Of a stretch of DNA of 64,000 nt, positions 52,891-61,027 are shown one piece after another (the first letter of the stretch is position 1; every line of letters begins with the position of its first letter). The stretch lies in assembly GCA_964235765.1 (NCBI GenBank), contig CAXSDH010000005.1, positions 1 to 64,000 on the forward strand, written 5' to 3'. Source of the DNA: JAVVHH01 sp964235765 (GTDB lineage: Bacteria; Pseudomonadota; Alphaproteobacteria; Acetobacterales; Acetobacteraceae). Both the position numbers and the translations under genes were made by a program. Below the pieces are notes generated by a model that searched no databases, was not told where the DNA came from, and was given only the letters and a program-made list of their open reading frames with translations.

Positions 52891-54300
52891 GTGCTCGACC
52901 GACCAAAGCTGCTGATTATCGAGGACGATCTGGGCCTTTGCAGCCAATATCGCTGGGCATTCCCGGAGTGCGAGGTGCTGTTCGCCCATACAAGGGCGCA
53001 AGCTCTCGCCATCGCCTTAAAGGAACGCCCGCAGGTCGCGATAATGGATCTCGGCCTGCCGCCGGACCCGGACGGCGTCAGCGAAGGGTTTGCCACGCTC
53101 GACGGGTTGGCCCGGCAGACGCCCGAAACCAAGATCATCGTCGCGACGAGCCATGGCGACCGCACCCATGCGCTGCGGGCCGTGGCCGCGGGCGCCTACG
53201 ACTTTTGCGAGAAGCCGATCGATATCCAAGTGCTCGGCACCATCGTCCAGCGGAGCCTGCGCCTCCGCACGCTCGAGGCGGAGAACCGCCGGCTGTCCGA
53301 GGCGCCTGCGCCCTCGCCGATCAAGCAGATCGTGACAGCTGACCCCGGCATGTTGAAGGTTTGCCGAGACGTCGAGAAGCTTGCGGCGGCCAATGTTTCC
53401 GTTTTGCTGTTGGGCGAGAGCGGAACGGGCAAGGAGGCCCTCGCCCGTGCGCTCCACGACTTGGGCCCGCGTGCGCGGCAGCCATTCGTCGCCATCAACT
53501 GCGGCGCTATCCCGGAGACGCTGCTGGAAAGCGAATTGTTCGGCCACGAGCGAGGGGCGTTCACAGGCGCTGTCAAGCAGACGCAGGGCCGGATCGAACT
53601 CGCCAACCGCGGGACGCTGTTCCTTGACGAGATCGGCGACCTGCCGCACGCGTTGCAGGTAAAGCTGCTGCGCTTCTTGCAGGACCAAGTGGTGGAACGC
53701 ATCGGCGGCCGCCAGCCGATTCAGGTGGATGTGCGCGTGGTCTCGGCGACAAACCAGGCCTTGCAGGACCAGGTCGATGCAGGCCGTTTCCGAGGAGACC
53801 TGTTCTATCGGCTGAATCCGGTTACGGTCCGGGTTCCGCCGCTGCGCGACCGCGGCGCCGACCCGTTGCTGCTCGCGCGATATTTCCTCGCTCGGTTCAA
53901 TCGCGAGTTTGGCCGTTCGATCCGCGGGTTGTCCGATGACGCGATGGCAGCGCTGGCCGAGCATCGTTGGCCGGGCAACATCCGGGAGCTTGAAAACCGT
54001 ATGAAACGGGCCGTGGTCATGTCGGAAGCGCGGTTCGTGAGCGCAGCCGACCTCGAGTTGGCGCCTGGCGTCGAGGACATGACCGCATACGACCTGCGCA
54101 GTGCCCGATCGCGGGCGGAGCGGGACGTCGTGCAACGCGCATTGGCCCGCAGCGACGGCCGGCTGGCCACCGCGGCGCGCCTGCTCGGCATTAGCCGCCC
54201 GACGCTCTATAGCTTATTGGAAACGCATGGGCTCTCGCCCGCTGTCAACGAAGCCGACCCCGAAGACACCGCGGCGAATGCTGCCGCAACCCAAGGCTGA
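52891..54300 (+). CDS. prsR: PEP-CTERM-box sigma-54 response regulator PrsR
   Basis: A 469-residue NtrC-type activator. The receiver (1-125) has acidic residues EDD and phospho-acceptor Asp53 (MDLGLPP), with Lys in EKPID. The AAA+ domain (about 145-385) has Walker A GESGTGKE (175-182), the sigma-54 contact loop GAFTGA (222-227) and DEIG (246-249). A Fis-type helix-turn-helix ends the protein (AARLLGISRPTLYSLLE). It is expected to turn on sigma-54 promoters of PEP-CTERM and exopolysaccharide genes. The start is GTG 52891, two bases after prsK. Confidence 0.95.
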   Translation: MLDRPKLLIIEDDLGLCSQYRWAFPECEVLFAHTRAQALAIALKERPQVAIMDLGLPPDPDGVSEGFATLDGLARQTPETKIIVATSHGDRTHALRAVAAGAYDFCEKPIDIQVLGTIVQRSLRLRTLEAENRRLSEAPAPSPIKQIVTADPGMLKVCRDVEKLAAANVSVLLLGESGTGKEALARALHDLGPRARQPFVAINCGAIPETLLESELFGHERGAFTGAVKQTQGRIELANRGTLFLDEIGDLPHALQVKLLRFLQDQVVERIGGRQPIQVDVRVVSATNQALQDQVDAGRFRGDLFYRLNPVTVRVPPLRDRGADPLLLARYFLARFNREFGRSIRGLSDDAMAALAEHRWPGNIRELENRMKRAVVMSEARFVSAADLELAPGVEDMTAYDLRSARSRAERDVVQRALARSDGRLATAARLLGISRPTLYSLLETHGLSPAVNEADPEDTAANAAATQG

Positions 54301-54304
54301 GCCA

Positions 54305-57079
54305 ATGAAGAAGCTATTGATCGCCGGTGCTGCCGTTATACTGCTCGCCATCGCTGGCGGCGGCTGGTTCGTGTTTCAGCGCACTGGAGACCCGGTGCAG
54401 AACGCCCGCGCTGCGCTCCAGAAGGGCGACGTCCGGACCGCGACGATCCAGCTTCGAAATGCCGTTCGCGACACGCCCGCGAACGCGGAGGCGCATGCGT
54501 TGCTGGCGCAGATCCAGCTTGCTCAGGGCGACGCGGTTGCGGCTGAAAAGGAGATCAAGGCAGCACGGGATCTCAATTGGGACAAGGCCGGTTCCACGCT
54601 GCTCCTCGGCCAAGCCTATATACAGCAAGGCAAATGGAAGGATGTTTTGGCCGAAGTACCGGATGCTGCGGCAACGCCCGATCAGTCGGCCACCTTTCTC
54701 GTCATGCGGGCGATAGCGCAGAATGGATTGAAGGATTTGCCGGCTGCCAAGGCCAGCATCGCCGCGGCGGAGGCCGCCGCCCCGACGAATTCGGACGCCC
54801 GCATGGCCGCCGCCCGGATTGCGATTGTGGAGCGGGACCTCAAGCAGGCCGACCTGAAGGCCGACGAGGCGCTTGCCATCGACCCGAAGCGGGCGGATGC
54901 GTTGCAGCTTAAGGCCCAAGTGCGCCTGGCCGCGGGCGATCGTGAAGGGGCTCTTGTTCTTTTGGACAGGGCAGTCGTTGCAGCTCCAGGCCAGTCGTCG
55001 TTCAAGCTGGAACGGGCAGGCCTATTGATCACGCTTGGCCAGGATGCGAAGGCGCGCGCCGACGTGGACGCGGTGCTTGCCAGCGAGCCCCGCAACCTTG
55101 GCGCAGTGTATGCCAGCATGGTGCTGCTCGTAAGGGCAGGCAAGTTTGCCGAGGCGGATACTGCGTTGCAGAAGCTGGATTCGGTGATCCAGTCGGTGCC
55201 CCGTGGCCTTTACTTTCAAGCGATGATCAAAGCCAACCTTGGGCAGATCGAGCAGGCTGTCGAGACCGCGGCACGGTATGCGGCGCGAACCCCCAACGAC
55301 CCGGACGGCATTCGGCTGCTTGCGCGAACCGAGCTGGCGGCAAAGCGTCCTGCACGGGCCATCGGCTCACTGACAAAAGCAATCGAGGCAGGCCAGACGG
55401 ACTCGGACACGCTCGACCTGCTGGGACGCTCCTATGCGCTCGATGGCAAGCCGGCGGAGGCGGCGCGGATGTTCAAGCAGGCCGCTACGGCTGCGCCAGG
55501 GAACGCGTCGATCCTGACCCGCCTGGCCTCCGCTCAATACCAGCTTGGCGACGTCGCAGGCGCAACATCGGCGCTTGAGCGGTCGATTGAGATCACGCCC
55601 GACCAGGCCGGCGCCGGGGAGGCGCTCGTGAGCACCGCACTCGCGACAGGAGATTTCGACCGGGCCGAAGCGGCGCTGCAACGGTTGCGGCAGCAATCCG
55701 GCGAAACCGAGGCGGTGGGGTGGCTCACCGGATTGATCCGCCTGGCAAGGCTGGACCTGGATGGCGCTCGCGAACAACTCGAGGCGACGCTCCGGAAGTT
55801 TCCGGGCTCGGCCCGCGCAAAGATCAGTCTTGCGAGGCTTGATCTGCAGCAGAACCGGCGTGCGGAGGCGATCGCGCTGTTGCGCGAGGTGCTCGACAAG
55901 GATCGAGCGAACGCCGTCGCCTTGGCCAGTCTTGTTCAAGTGCTGGTGGAAGAGAAGCGAGGTTCCGAGGCACTACCCGCAGTGGAGGCGGCTCGGGCGG
56001 CCGCGCCGCAGAATATGGCGTTCATTGCCGGGCATGCCGAGCTTTTGGCGACGCTCGGGGATCCGTCTCGCGCGCTGGCTATTCTGCAGGAGGCCCAGGT
56101 CAATGGCGTCACGCCGGCGCCGTTGCTGCCAGTGCTCGCTCGGATCCAGGCCGCGGCCGGTCGGCCCGACGCTGCCAAGGCAACCTATTCGCAAATCCTG
56201 GCCGCAAACCCCTCGGACCTGATCGCGCGCCGGGCACAGGTGGGTTTACTTGCCTCGATCGGCGATGACGACGGTATTCGCGCTTCGTTGCAGGAGGGCC
56301 TGAAGGCTTCTCCGGGGAACCCCGGCATGTTGACAATGCTGGTCCAGATGGAGCAGCGAGCCAAAGGGTTCGAAGGAGCGCTGGCCCTGGCGGACCGGCT
56401 TCGTGCCGACCCGGTGAACATGCCGGCGGCAATGTTCCTGAAGGGCGATCTATACGCCGGAGCGCGACGATTCAACGATGCGCTTGCGGCCTATGCCGCG
56501 GAGAGCAAGGTGAACCCCTCGGCGGCGCTTGCGATGCGGACCGCGGCCGTGCTGACCGCTGCTGGCGAGCCTGGAAAAGCCACGGCGGAGTTGAAGGCCT
56601 GGCAGGCCAAGCAGCCGGGCGACCCCGACGTGGCGCAACTTCTCGCTTCTGCGGACATCAGCGCACACCGCTATGCTGAGGCGGAGAAGAACCTAGGCAT
56701 CGTGCTGGAGAAACGCGCCAACGACCCGGTCGCGCTGAACAACCTGGCCTGGCTTTACGGTCTGCGGAAAGATCCTCGCGCGAGGTCTTTGGCCCAGCGC
56801 GCTTACCTACGGGCGCCGAGCGCCGAAACGAGCGACACGCTCGGCTGGATTTTGGTCGGGGAAGGGCAATCGGCGACCGCGCTGCCGCTGCTGCAGCAAG
56901 CCGCCGCCCAGCAACCCGCCAACCGGACGCTTCGTCTCCACCTAGCGACCGCGTTGAAGGCGCTCGACCGCCGGGAAGACGCCATTGCCATGTTGCGGCT
57001 GTTGGCCGATGACCCAGCGGAGTTTGAAGGAAAAGCCGAGGCTCGGCAGATGCTGTCCGAGCTGAACCGAGGTAAGTAG
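54305..57079 (+). CDS. prsT: PEP-CTERM system TPR-repeat protein PrsT
   Basis: A 924-residue periplasmic scaffold made almost wholly of tetratricopeptide helices; repeats of the A-x-ALLAQ-x-G and A-P-N-x-A pattern run from about residue 35 to 910. Known PrsT proteins are described as lipoproteins, but here the N-terminus is KKLLIAGAAVILLAIAGGGWFVF with no Cys in the lipobox place, so it is more likely a membrane-anchored protein. It should hold export or sorting partners together. It starts 4 bases after the prsR stop; the GT4 gene follows after 17 bases. Confidence 0.92.
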   Translation: MKKLLIAGAAVILLAIAGGGWFVFQRTGDPVQNARAALQKGDVRTATIQLRNAVRDTPANAEAHALLAQIQLAQGDAVAAEKEIKAARDLNWDKAGSTLLLGQAYIQQGKWKDVLAEVPDAAATPDQSATFLVMRAIAQNGLKDLPAAKASIAAAEAAAPTNSDARMAAARIAIVERDLKQADLKADEALAIDPKRADALQLKAQVRLAAGDREGALVLLDRAVVAAPGQSSFKLERAGLLITLGQDAKARADVDAVLASEPRNLGAVYASMVLLVRAGKFAEADTALQKLDSVIQSVPRGLYFQAMIKANLGQIEQAVETAARYAARTPNDPDGIRLLARTELAAKRPARAIGSLTKAIEAGQTDSDTLDLLGRSYALDGKPAEAARMFKQAATAAPGNASILTRLASAQYQLGDVAGATSALERSIEITPDQAGAGEALVSTALATGDFDRAEAALQRLRQQSGETEAVGWLTGLIRLARLDLDGAREQLEATLRKFPGSARAKISLARLDLQQNRRAEAIALLREVLDKDRANAVALASLVQVLVEEKRGSEALPAVEAARAAAPQNMAFIAGHAELLATLGDPSRALAILQEAQVNGVTPAPLLPVLARIQAAAGRPDAAKATYSQILAANPSDLIARRAQVGLLASIGDDDGIRASLQEGLKASPGNPGMLTMLVQMEQRAKGFEGALALADRLRADPVNMPAAMFLKGDLYAGARRFNDALAAYAAESKVNPSAALAMRTAAVLTAAGEPGKATAELKAWQAKQPGDPDVAQLLASADISAHRYAEAEKNLGIVLEKRANDPVALNNLAWLYGLRKDPRARSLAQRAYLRAPSAETSDTLGWILVGEGQSATALPLLQQAAAQQPANRTLRLHLATALKALDRREDAIAMLRLLADDPAEFEGKAEARQMLSELNRGK

Positions 57080-57096
57080 AATCGCTGGCACGACCG

Positions 57097-58299
57097 ATGG
57101 CAGCGCCAGCGAGGCGCCCTCGACTGCTGACGTTCAGCACCTTATTCCCGAATGCGGGGCAGCCGAACCATGGGATTTTCGTGGAGAACCGGCTGCGCCA
57201 CTTGCTTGGAACCGGCGAGGCCACGGCTTCGGTGCTCGCCCCGGTACCGTGGTTCCCGAGCCGCTCCGCCCGGTTTGGACATTGGGCACAGTATGCCAAG
57301 GCGGACCGGGCAGACGTTCGGGACGGCCTTGCCGTTTTCCATCCAAGATACGCGCTCGCGCCACGTATCGGCATGGTATCAGCCCCGGCCGCCTTGTTTA
57401 TCGCAAGCGCGATGGCGATTCGGCGGCTCCTGAAAGGCGGGCTGGAATTTGACCTGATCGACGCTCACTATCTGTATCCGGACGGCGTGGCGGCGGTCAT
57501 GCTCGGCAAAGCTTTCGGTAAACCGGTCGTGCTGACGGCGCGCGGGTCGGATGTGACGCAGTTGCCCGCGTATGCTGCGCCAAGGCGCATGATCCAGTGG
57601 GCGATGGGGCAGGCGGACGCGCTCATTTCCGTGAGCGATGGCCTGAAACGCGCAATGGTTGGGCTCGGAGCTAAGCCGAGCGCGATTACGGTGCTGCGCA
57701 ACGGTGTTGATCTCGATACATTCCGGCCCAGCCCATGTCGGCAGGCTTGTCGTGAAAGCCTTGGGCTGGACGGCCCGACCCTGTTGTCCGTCGGCCATTT
57801 GATCGAGCGGAAAGGCCACCACCTCGCGATCGAGGCCCTGGTGCACTTGCCGGGCTGGCGTTTGCTGATTGCAGGTGAAGGCCCGGAACGGGCGCGGCTA
57901 GCGTCCCTGGCGCGAGCTCTTGCCGTGATCGACCGTGTGCGGTTCCTTGGCGCGCAGCCGCACGCGAGCCTTCCACCCATCTATTCGGCCGCCGACATCC
58001 TGGTTCTCGCGTCGAGCCGGGAGGGGTGGGCGAACGTGTTGCTCGAATCGATGGCGTGCGGCACCCCGGTTGTCGCGAGCAACATCCCCGGAAACCCGGA
58101 GGTGGTCCAATCGGCCGCCGCAGGCGTTGTGGTGGCCAGCAATACGGCCCGGGAGTTTGCGACCGCCGTCATAAGCGTTCAAGCAAACTCACCGGGGCGC
58201 CAGGTGACCCGCCGCTACGCCGAAGATTTTAGCTGGGACACGACCAGCGCCGGCCAGCTCGACGTGTTTCGCCGTGTGCTCTCGGCCACTCAGCGTTAG
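57097..58299 (+). CDS. Family 4 glycosyltransferase
   Basis: A 400-residue GT-B enzyme. The N-terminal half opens LLTFSTLFPNAGQPNHGIFVENRL, a start typical of exopolysaccharide GT4 enzymes; the C-terminal half has LLSVGHLIERKGHH and the retaining-enzyme motif SSREGWANVLLESMACGTPVV. It uses an NDP-sugar to extend the lipid-linked repeat unit at the inner face of the membrane. Donor and linkage cannot be read. It is the last gene of the plus-strand prs operon and its stop overlaps the convergent regulator stop. Confidence 0.9.
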   Translation: MAAPARRPRLLTFSTLFPNAGQPNHGIFVENRLRHLLGTGEATASVLAPVPWFPSRSARFGHWAQYAKADRADVRDGLAVFHPRYALAPRIGMVSAPAALFIASAMAIRRLLKGGLEFDLIDAHYLYPDGVAAVMLGKAFGKPVVLTARGSDVTQLPAYAAPRRMIQWAMGQADALISVSDGLKRAMVGLGAKPSAITVLRNGVDLDTFRPSPCRQACRESLGLDGPTLLSVGHLIERKGHHLAIEALVHLPGWRLLIAGEGPERARLASLARALAVIDRVRFLGAQPHASLPPIYSAADILVLASSREGWANVLLESMACGTPVVASNIPGNPEVVQSAAAGVVVASNTAREFATAVISVQANSPGRQVTRRYAEDFSWDTTSAGQLDVFRRVLSATQR

Positions 58300-58742
58300 G
58301 CAGACTCCGATGCGCGGCTGCCGTTCGCCGAGCCGGCCCTGGTGTTCACCTGCGCGGAGAGCTCGTATGCGTCTGCAATGAGGGCGAGACGGGCGGTATT
58401 GGGAAGCCGCCTGAAGGCGTTCAGCAGCAGCGTTTCTTCGTTCGAGGTCTCGCAGACCGGTACTGTCATGGCGCCGTCTTGTTCCAGCAAGGCGCCGACA
58501 GTCACGTTCAAGGTCTGGGCGAGCTTGATCAGACGAGACGTTTCAGGAAAGCAGGTGCCCCAGATCCAGGCATGGACGGCGACGCGTGATACCTCCATCG
58601 TTCGGGCGAGGCTGGCCTGAGTGATCCCCTGCTCAGCCATGATCCGTCCCAAGTTGTGTCGAAACCGCTCTCTTGAGGGATCGGACCGGGCCTTTGCTTC
58701 GTTCGGCCACCCTCTCAGGATGACAGGCTGCGGAACCGTCAT
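58296..58742 (-). CDS. XRE-family helix-turn-helix regulator
   Basis: A 148-residue regulator. The helix-turn-helix lies at about 27-82 (RHNLGRIMAEQGITQASLARTMEVSRVAVHAWIWG), with the recognition helix rich in Ser, Arg, Val and Trp; the C-terminal third is helical and may dimerise. No sensor domain is seen. It is divergent from the OprB-type porin gene, and nested palindromes sit in the shared 190-base region, so it may control itself and the porin. Its stop overlaps the GT4 stop by four bases. Confidence 0.88.
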   Translation of the reverse strand: MTVPQPVILRGWPNEAKARSDPSRERFRHNLGRIMAEQGITQASLARTMEVSRVAVHAWIWGTCFPETSRLIKLAQTLNVTVGALLEQDGAMTVPVCETSNEETLLLNAFRRLPNTARLALIADAYELSAQVNTRAGSANGSRASESA

Positions 58743-58806
58743 GAGTCGAACTGCCCGATTTGGGCAGCGGCGGCTCGCTGTTCGAGGCAGCGCGGCATAA
58801 TGTACT

Positions 58807-58838
58807 CCGTGAACGTGACATCACGGTAATATCATGAT
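58807..58838. promoter_or_regulatory. Nested palindromes between XRE regulator and OprB gene
   Basis: CGTGA-CA-TCACG at 58814-58825 is perfect; CCGTGA (58807-58812) also pairs with TCACGG (58821-58826), and ATCATGAT (58831-58838) is a further 8-base palindrome. The cluster is 65-95 bases before the regulator start, a common operator position for XRE proteins. Confidence 0.45.
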
Positions 58839-58932
58839 TGGCCACCCAGGCAACGTTCATTTTACGCCAGACATGGATTGTAAGCTGACGGGGGGTTCTT
58901 GCCCTTGTTGGCCTGAACCGGGACGAAGTGGG

Positions 58933-60366
58933 ATGCCGCCATCAAAGTTGCAGCTACTTGGCTTCCTGGTCGCTGCTGGATTGCCTCTCCCTAACCACCC
59001 AAGTCTAGCGCAAACCGACGCAGCACCGGAGACGCGCCAGTCCACGCCCGGCGGCCAATCCGCGACAAAACCGGAGGAAGAGGCAGCAGCGGGCGTGTGG
59101 GACCGGGCAAATCTGTTCGGCCGATGGGGCGGCCTTCGCCCAGGCTTGGCCGCGCGGGGCGTGACGTTCGGCGTGCAAGAGACCAGCGAAGTCCTGGGTA
59201 ATCCAACCGGTGGGACCCGACAGGCTGTCGCGTATGAAGGGCTGTTGCAGATGAGCCTCGGTGTCGACCTCGGCACAGCAATCGGTTTGAGCGGGGGCAC
59301 CTTTAACGTTAGCGCATATCAAATCCACGGCCGCGGGTTGAGCCAAAATGCGTTGGGGAACAATCTTAATACGGTCAGCAGCCTCGAGGCCTCCCGGGGA
59401 ACATTGTTGTTTGAGCTTTGGTATGAGCAGGTCTTCTTTGGGGGGGCCGTCGCGGTGCGGGTCGGGCAGATGGCGGCCGATCAGGAGTTCATGATCAGCA
59501 AGTATGCCGCGCTATTCTTGAACCACACGTTCGGCTGGTCGTCCCATCCAAGCGCCGACTTGCCCTCGGGCGGGCCCTCATATCCGCTGGCGACCCCCGG
59601 TGTGCGGATCAGGCTGGCCCCGCGTGACGGTGTTTCGGTGCTTGCGGCCGTTTTCAACGGCGACCCGGCCGGACCCGGCCCCGGGCAGCCACAGGATCGC
59701 AATCCATCCGGGACCGCGTTCCGTTTAAGGGACGGCGTGTTCGCGATTCTGGAGGCGCAGTTCGCCCTCAACCAACAGCAAGCCCTGCCAGGCACTTACA
59801 AGCTGGGTGGCTGGTATGACTCGCAGCCGTTTCGTGACCAACGCCGCAATGCCTTCGGCGAGTCGTTGGCGGACCCGCTTGCAAGCGATCCAAATGGGCG
59901 CAACCACCGCGGCAACTTCGGGCTGTATGCGGTTGCGGACCAGTTGATCTGGCGGCGTCCCGACACGACGGACGAGGGACTGGGCGTGTTCGGCCGCGTG
60001 ATGGGCGCGCCGGGGGATCGTAACCTCATCAACTTCTATGTCGATGCTGGCATTACCTTCAAGGGCCCGTTGCCCGGGCGGAGCAACGACACGGCGGGCA
60101 TTGGCATCGCCTATGCCCGTTATAGCGACACCGTAAGCAAGCTCGACAGCGACGCGGCCCGGTTCAACGGTATGCCGACCCCGATCCGGCGGCATGAGAC
60201 GGTGCTCGAGGCAACCTACCAATACCAAGTCGCGCCGTGGTGGCAGCTTCAACCGACGGCGCAGTATGTGTTCGACCTCAACGGCGGCGTTTTGGACCCG
60301 CGCCGACCCGGCAAGCGGCTGGGGGATGCCGCGGTGTTCGGGCTTCGGACCAGTGTAACCTTCTGA
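58933..60366 (+). CDS. OprB-family carbohydrate-selective porin
   Basis: A 477-residue outer-membrane protein. The signal peptide (LLGFLVAAGLPLPNHPSLAQ) is followed by a Gln/Glu/Ala linker, then WDRANLFGRWGGLRPGLAARGV, the OprB N-terminal landmark, and a beta-barrel ending in Phe (LRTSVTF). OprB proteins admit glucose and other sugars. ATG 58933 is chosen since it starts the signal peptide and has GAAGTGGG upstream. Its 3' end is overlapped by 89 bases by the antisense DUF938 gene. Confidence 0.9.
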   Translation: MPPSKLQLLGFLVAAGLPLPNHPSLAQTDAAPETRQSTPGGQSATKPEEEAAAGVWDRANLFGRWGGLRPGLAARGVTFGVQETSEVLGNPTGGTRQAVAYEGLLQMSLGVDLGTAIGLSGGTFNVSAYQIHGRGLSQNALGNNLNTVSSLEASRGTLLFELWYEQVFFGGAVAVRVGQMAADQEFMISKYAALFLNHTFGWSSHPSADLPSGGPSYPLATPGVRIRLAPRDGVSVLAAVFNGDPAGPGPGQPQDRNPSGTAFRLRDGVFAILEAQFALNQQQALPGTYKLGGWYDSQPFRDQRRNAFGESLADPLASDPNGRNHRGNFGLYAVADQLIWRRPDTTDEGLGVFGRVMGAPGDRNLINFYVDAGITFKGPLPGRSNDTAGIGIAYARYSDTVSKLDSDAARFNGMPTPIRRHETVLEATYQYQVAPWWQLQPTAQYVFDLNGGVLDPRRPGKRLGDAAVFGLRTSVTF

Positions 60367-61027
60367 GGCGGAACACGACCATCAGGTTGTTCGCCGGCAT
60401 CGGCACGATCGCGGGCGGCGCAAAGCCGGCCTCGGCGGCCAGCGCCGCGACGTCTTCCAGCGCACGCACGCCCCAGGCCGGGTCACGCGCGCGGAGGCTG
60501 GCGTCGAAGTCCGCATTGCTCGGCGCGGTATGCTGGCCGTCCCGGATGAAGGGCCCATACAGGACGAGCGGGCCGCCTGTCGGGAGAGCGCGCGCGGCAT
60601 TGCGTATCAGCCCGATGGCGGCCGGCCAGGGCGCGATGTGGATCATGTTGATGCACAGCACCGCATCGGCCGGCGAAAGGGGCCAGTCGGCCGCCGCGTC
60701 CAGCGGCCGCGCCGGGCGCACGTTCGGCAGCGAAGCGCACCAGGCATCGATGCTGGATCGCGCCTCCTCCGACATGTCCGTGGGCTGGAAGGTGAGGAGC
60801 GGGAGCGCTTCGGCCAGGTAGGCCGCGTGTTCGCCGCTGCCGCTCGCCACTTCCAGCACGAGGCCGGCGGCGGGCAGCACGCCCCGCAGAGCATCGAGGA
60901 TCGGTCCGCGGTTCCGCGCCGCGCTGGGTGCGGCGAGGCGCGTCAGGCGTGGGCCGATGCGTGCAGGGCCGGCACTTCGGGCGCTTGCATCTGCATGAGA
61001 AAGCCCTCGAAGGTCAGCAGCAGCCAT
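60278..61027 (-). CDS. DUF938-family SAM-dependent methyltransferase-like protein
   Basis: A Rossmann methyltransferase-like protein of unknown substrate. Family marks are LAAPSAARNRGPILDALRGVLPA at the start, LEVASGSGEHAAYLAEALP (SAM-binding loop), VLCINMIHIAPW, YGPFIRDGQHTAPSNADFDASLR and MPANNLMVVFR. The start is doubtful: ATG 61027 is the only standard codon but overlaps the amidotransferase by 85 bases; CTG at 60946 gives 222 residues, fits the family N-terminus and forms a CTGA overlap with the upstream stop. The C-terminus runs about 25 residues past the family end, into the antisense of the OprB gene. Confidence 0.85.
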   Translation of the reverse strand: MAAADLRGLSHADASARSAGPARIGPRLTRLAAPSAARNRGPILDALRGVLPAAGLVLEVASGSGEHAAYLAEALPLLTFQPTDMSEEARSSIDAWCASLPNVRPARPLDAAADWPLSPADAVLCINMIHIAPWPAAIGLIRNAARALPTGGPLVLYGPFIRDGQHTAPSNADFDASLRARDPAWGVRALEDVAALAAEAGFAPPAIVPMPANNLMVVFRLRRLHWSEARTPRHPPAACRVGAGPKRRR

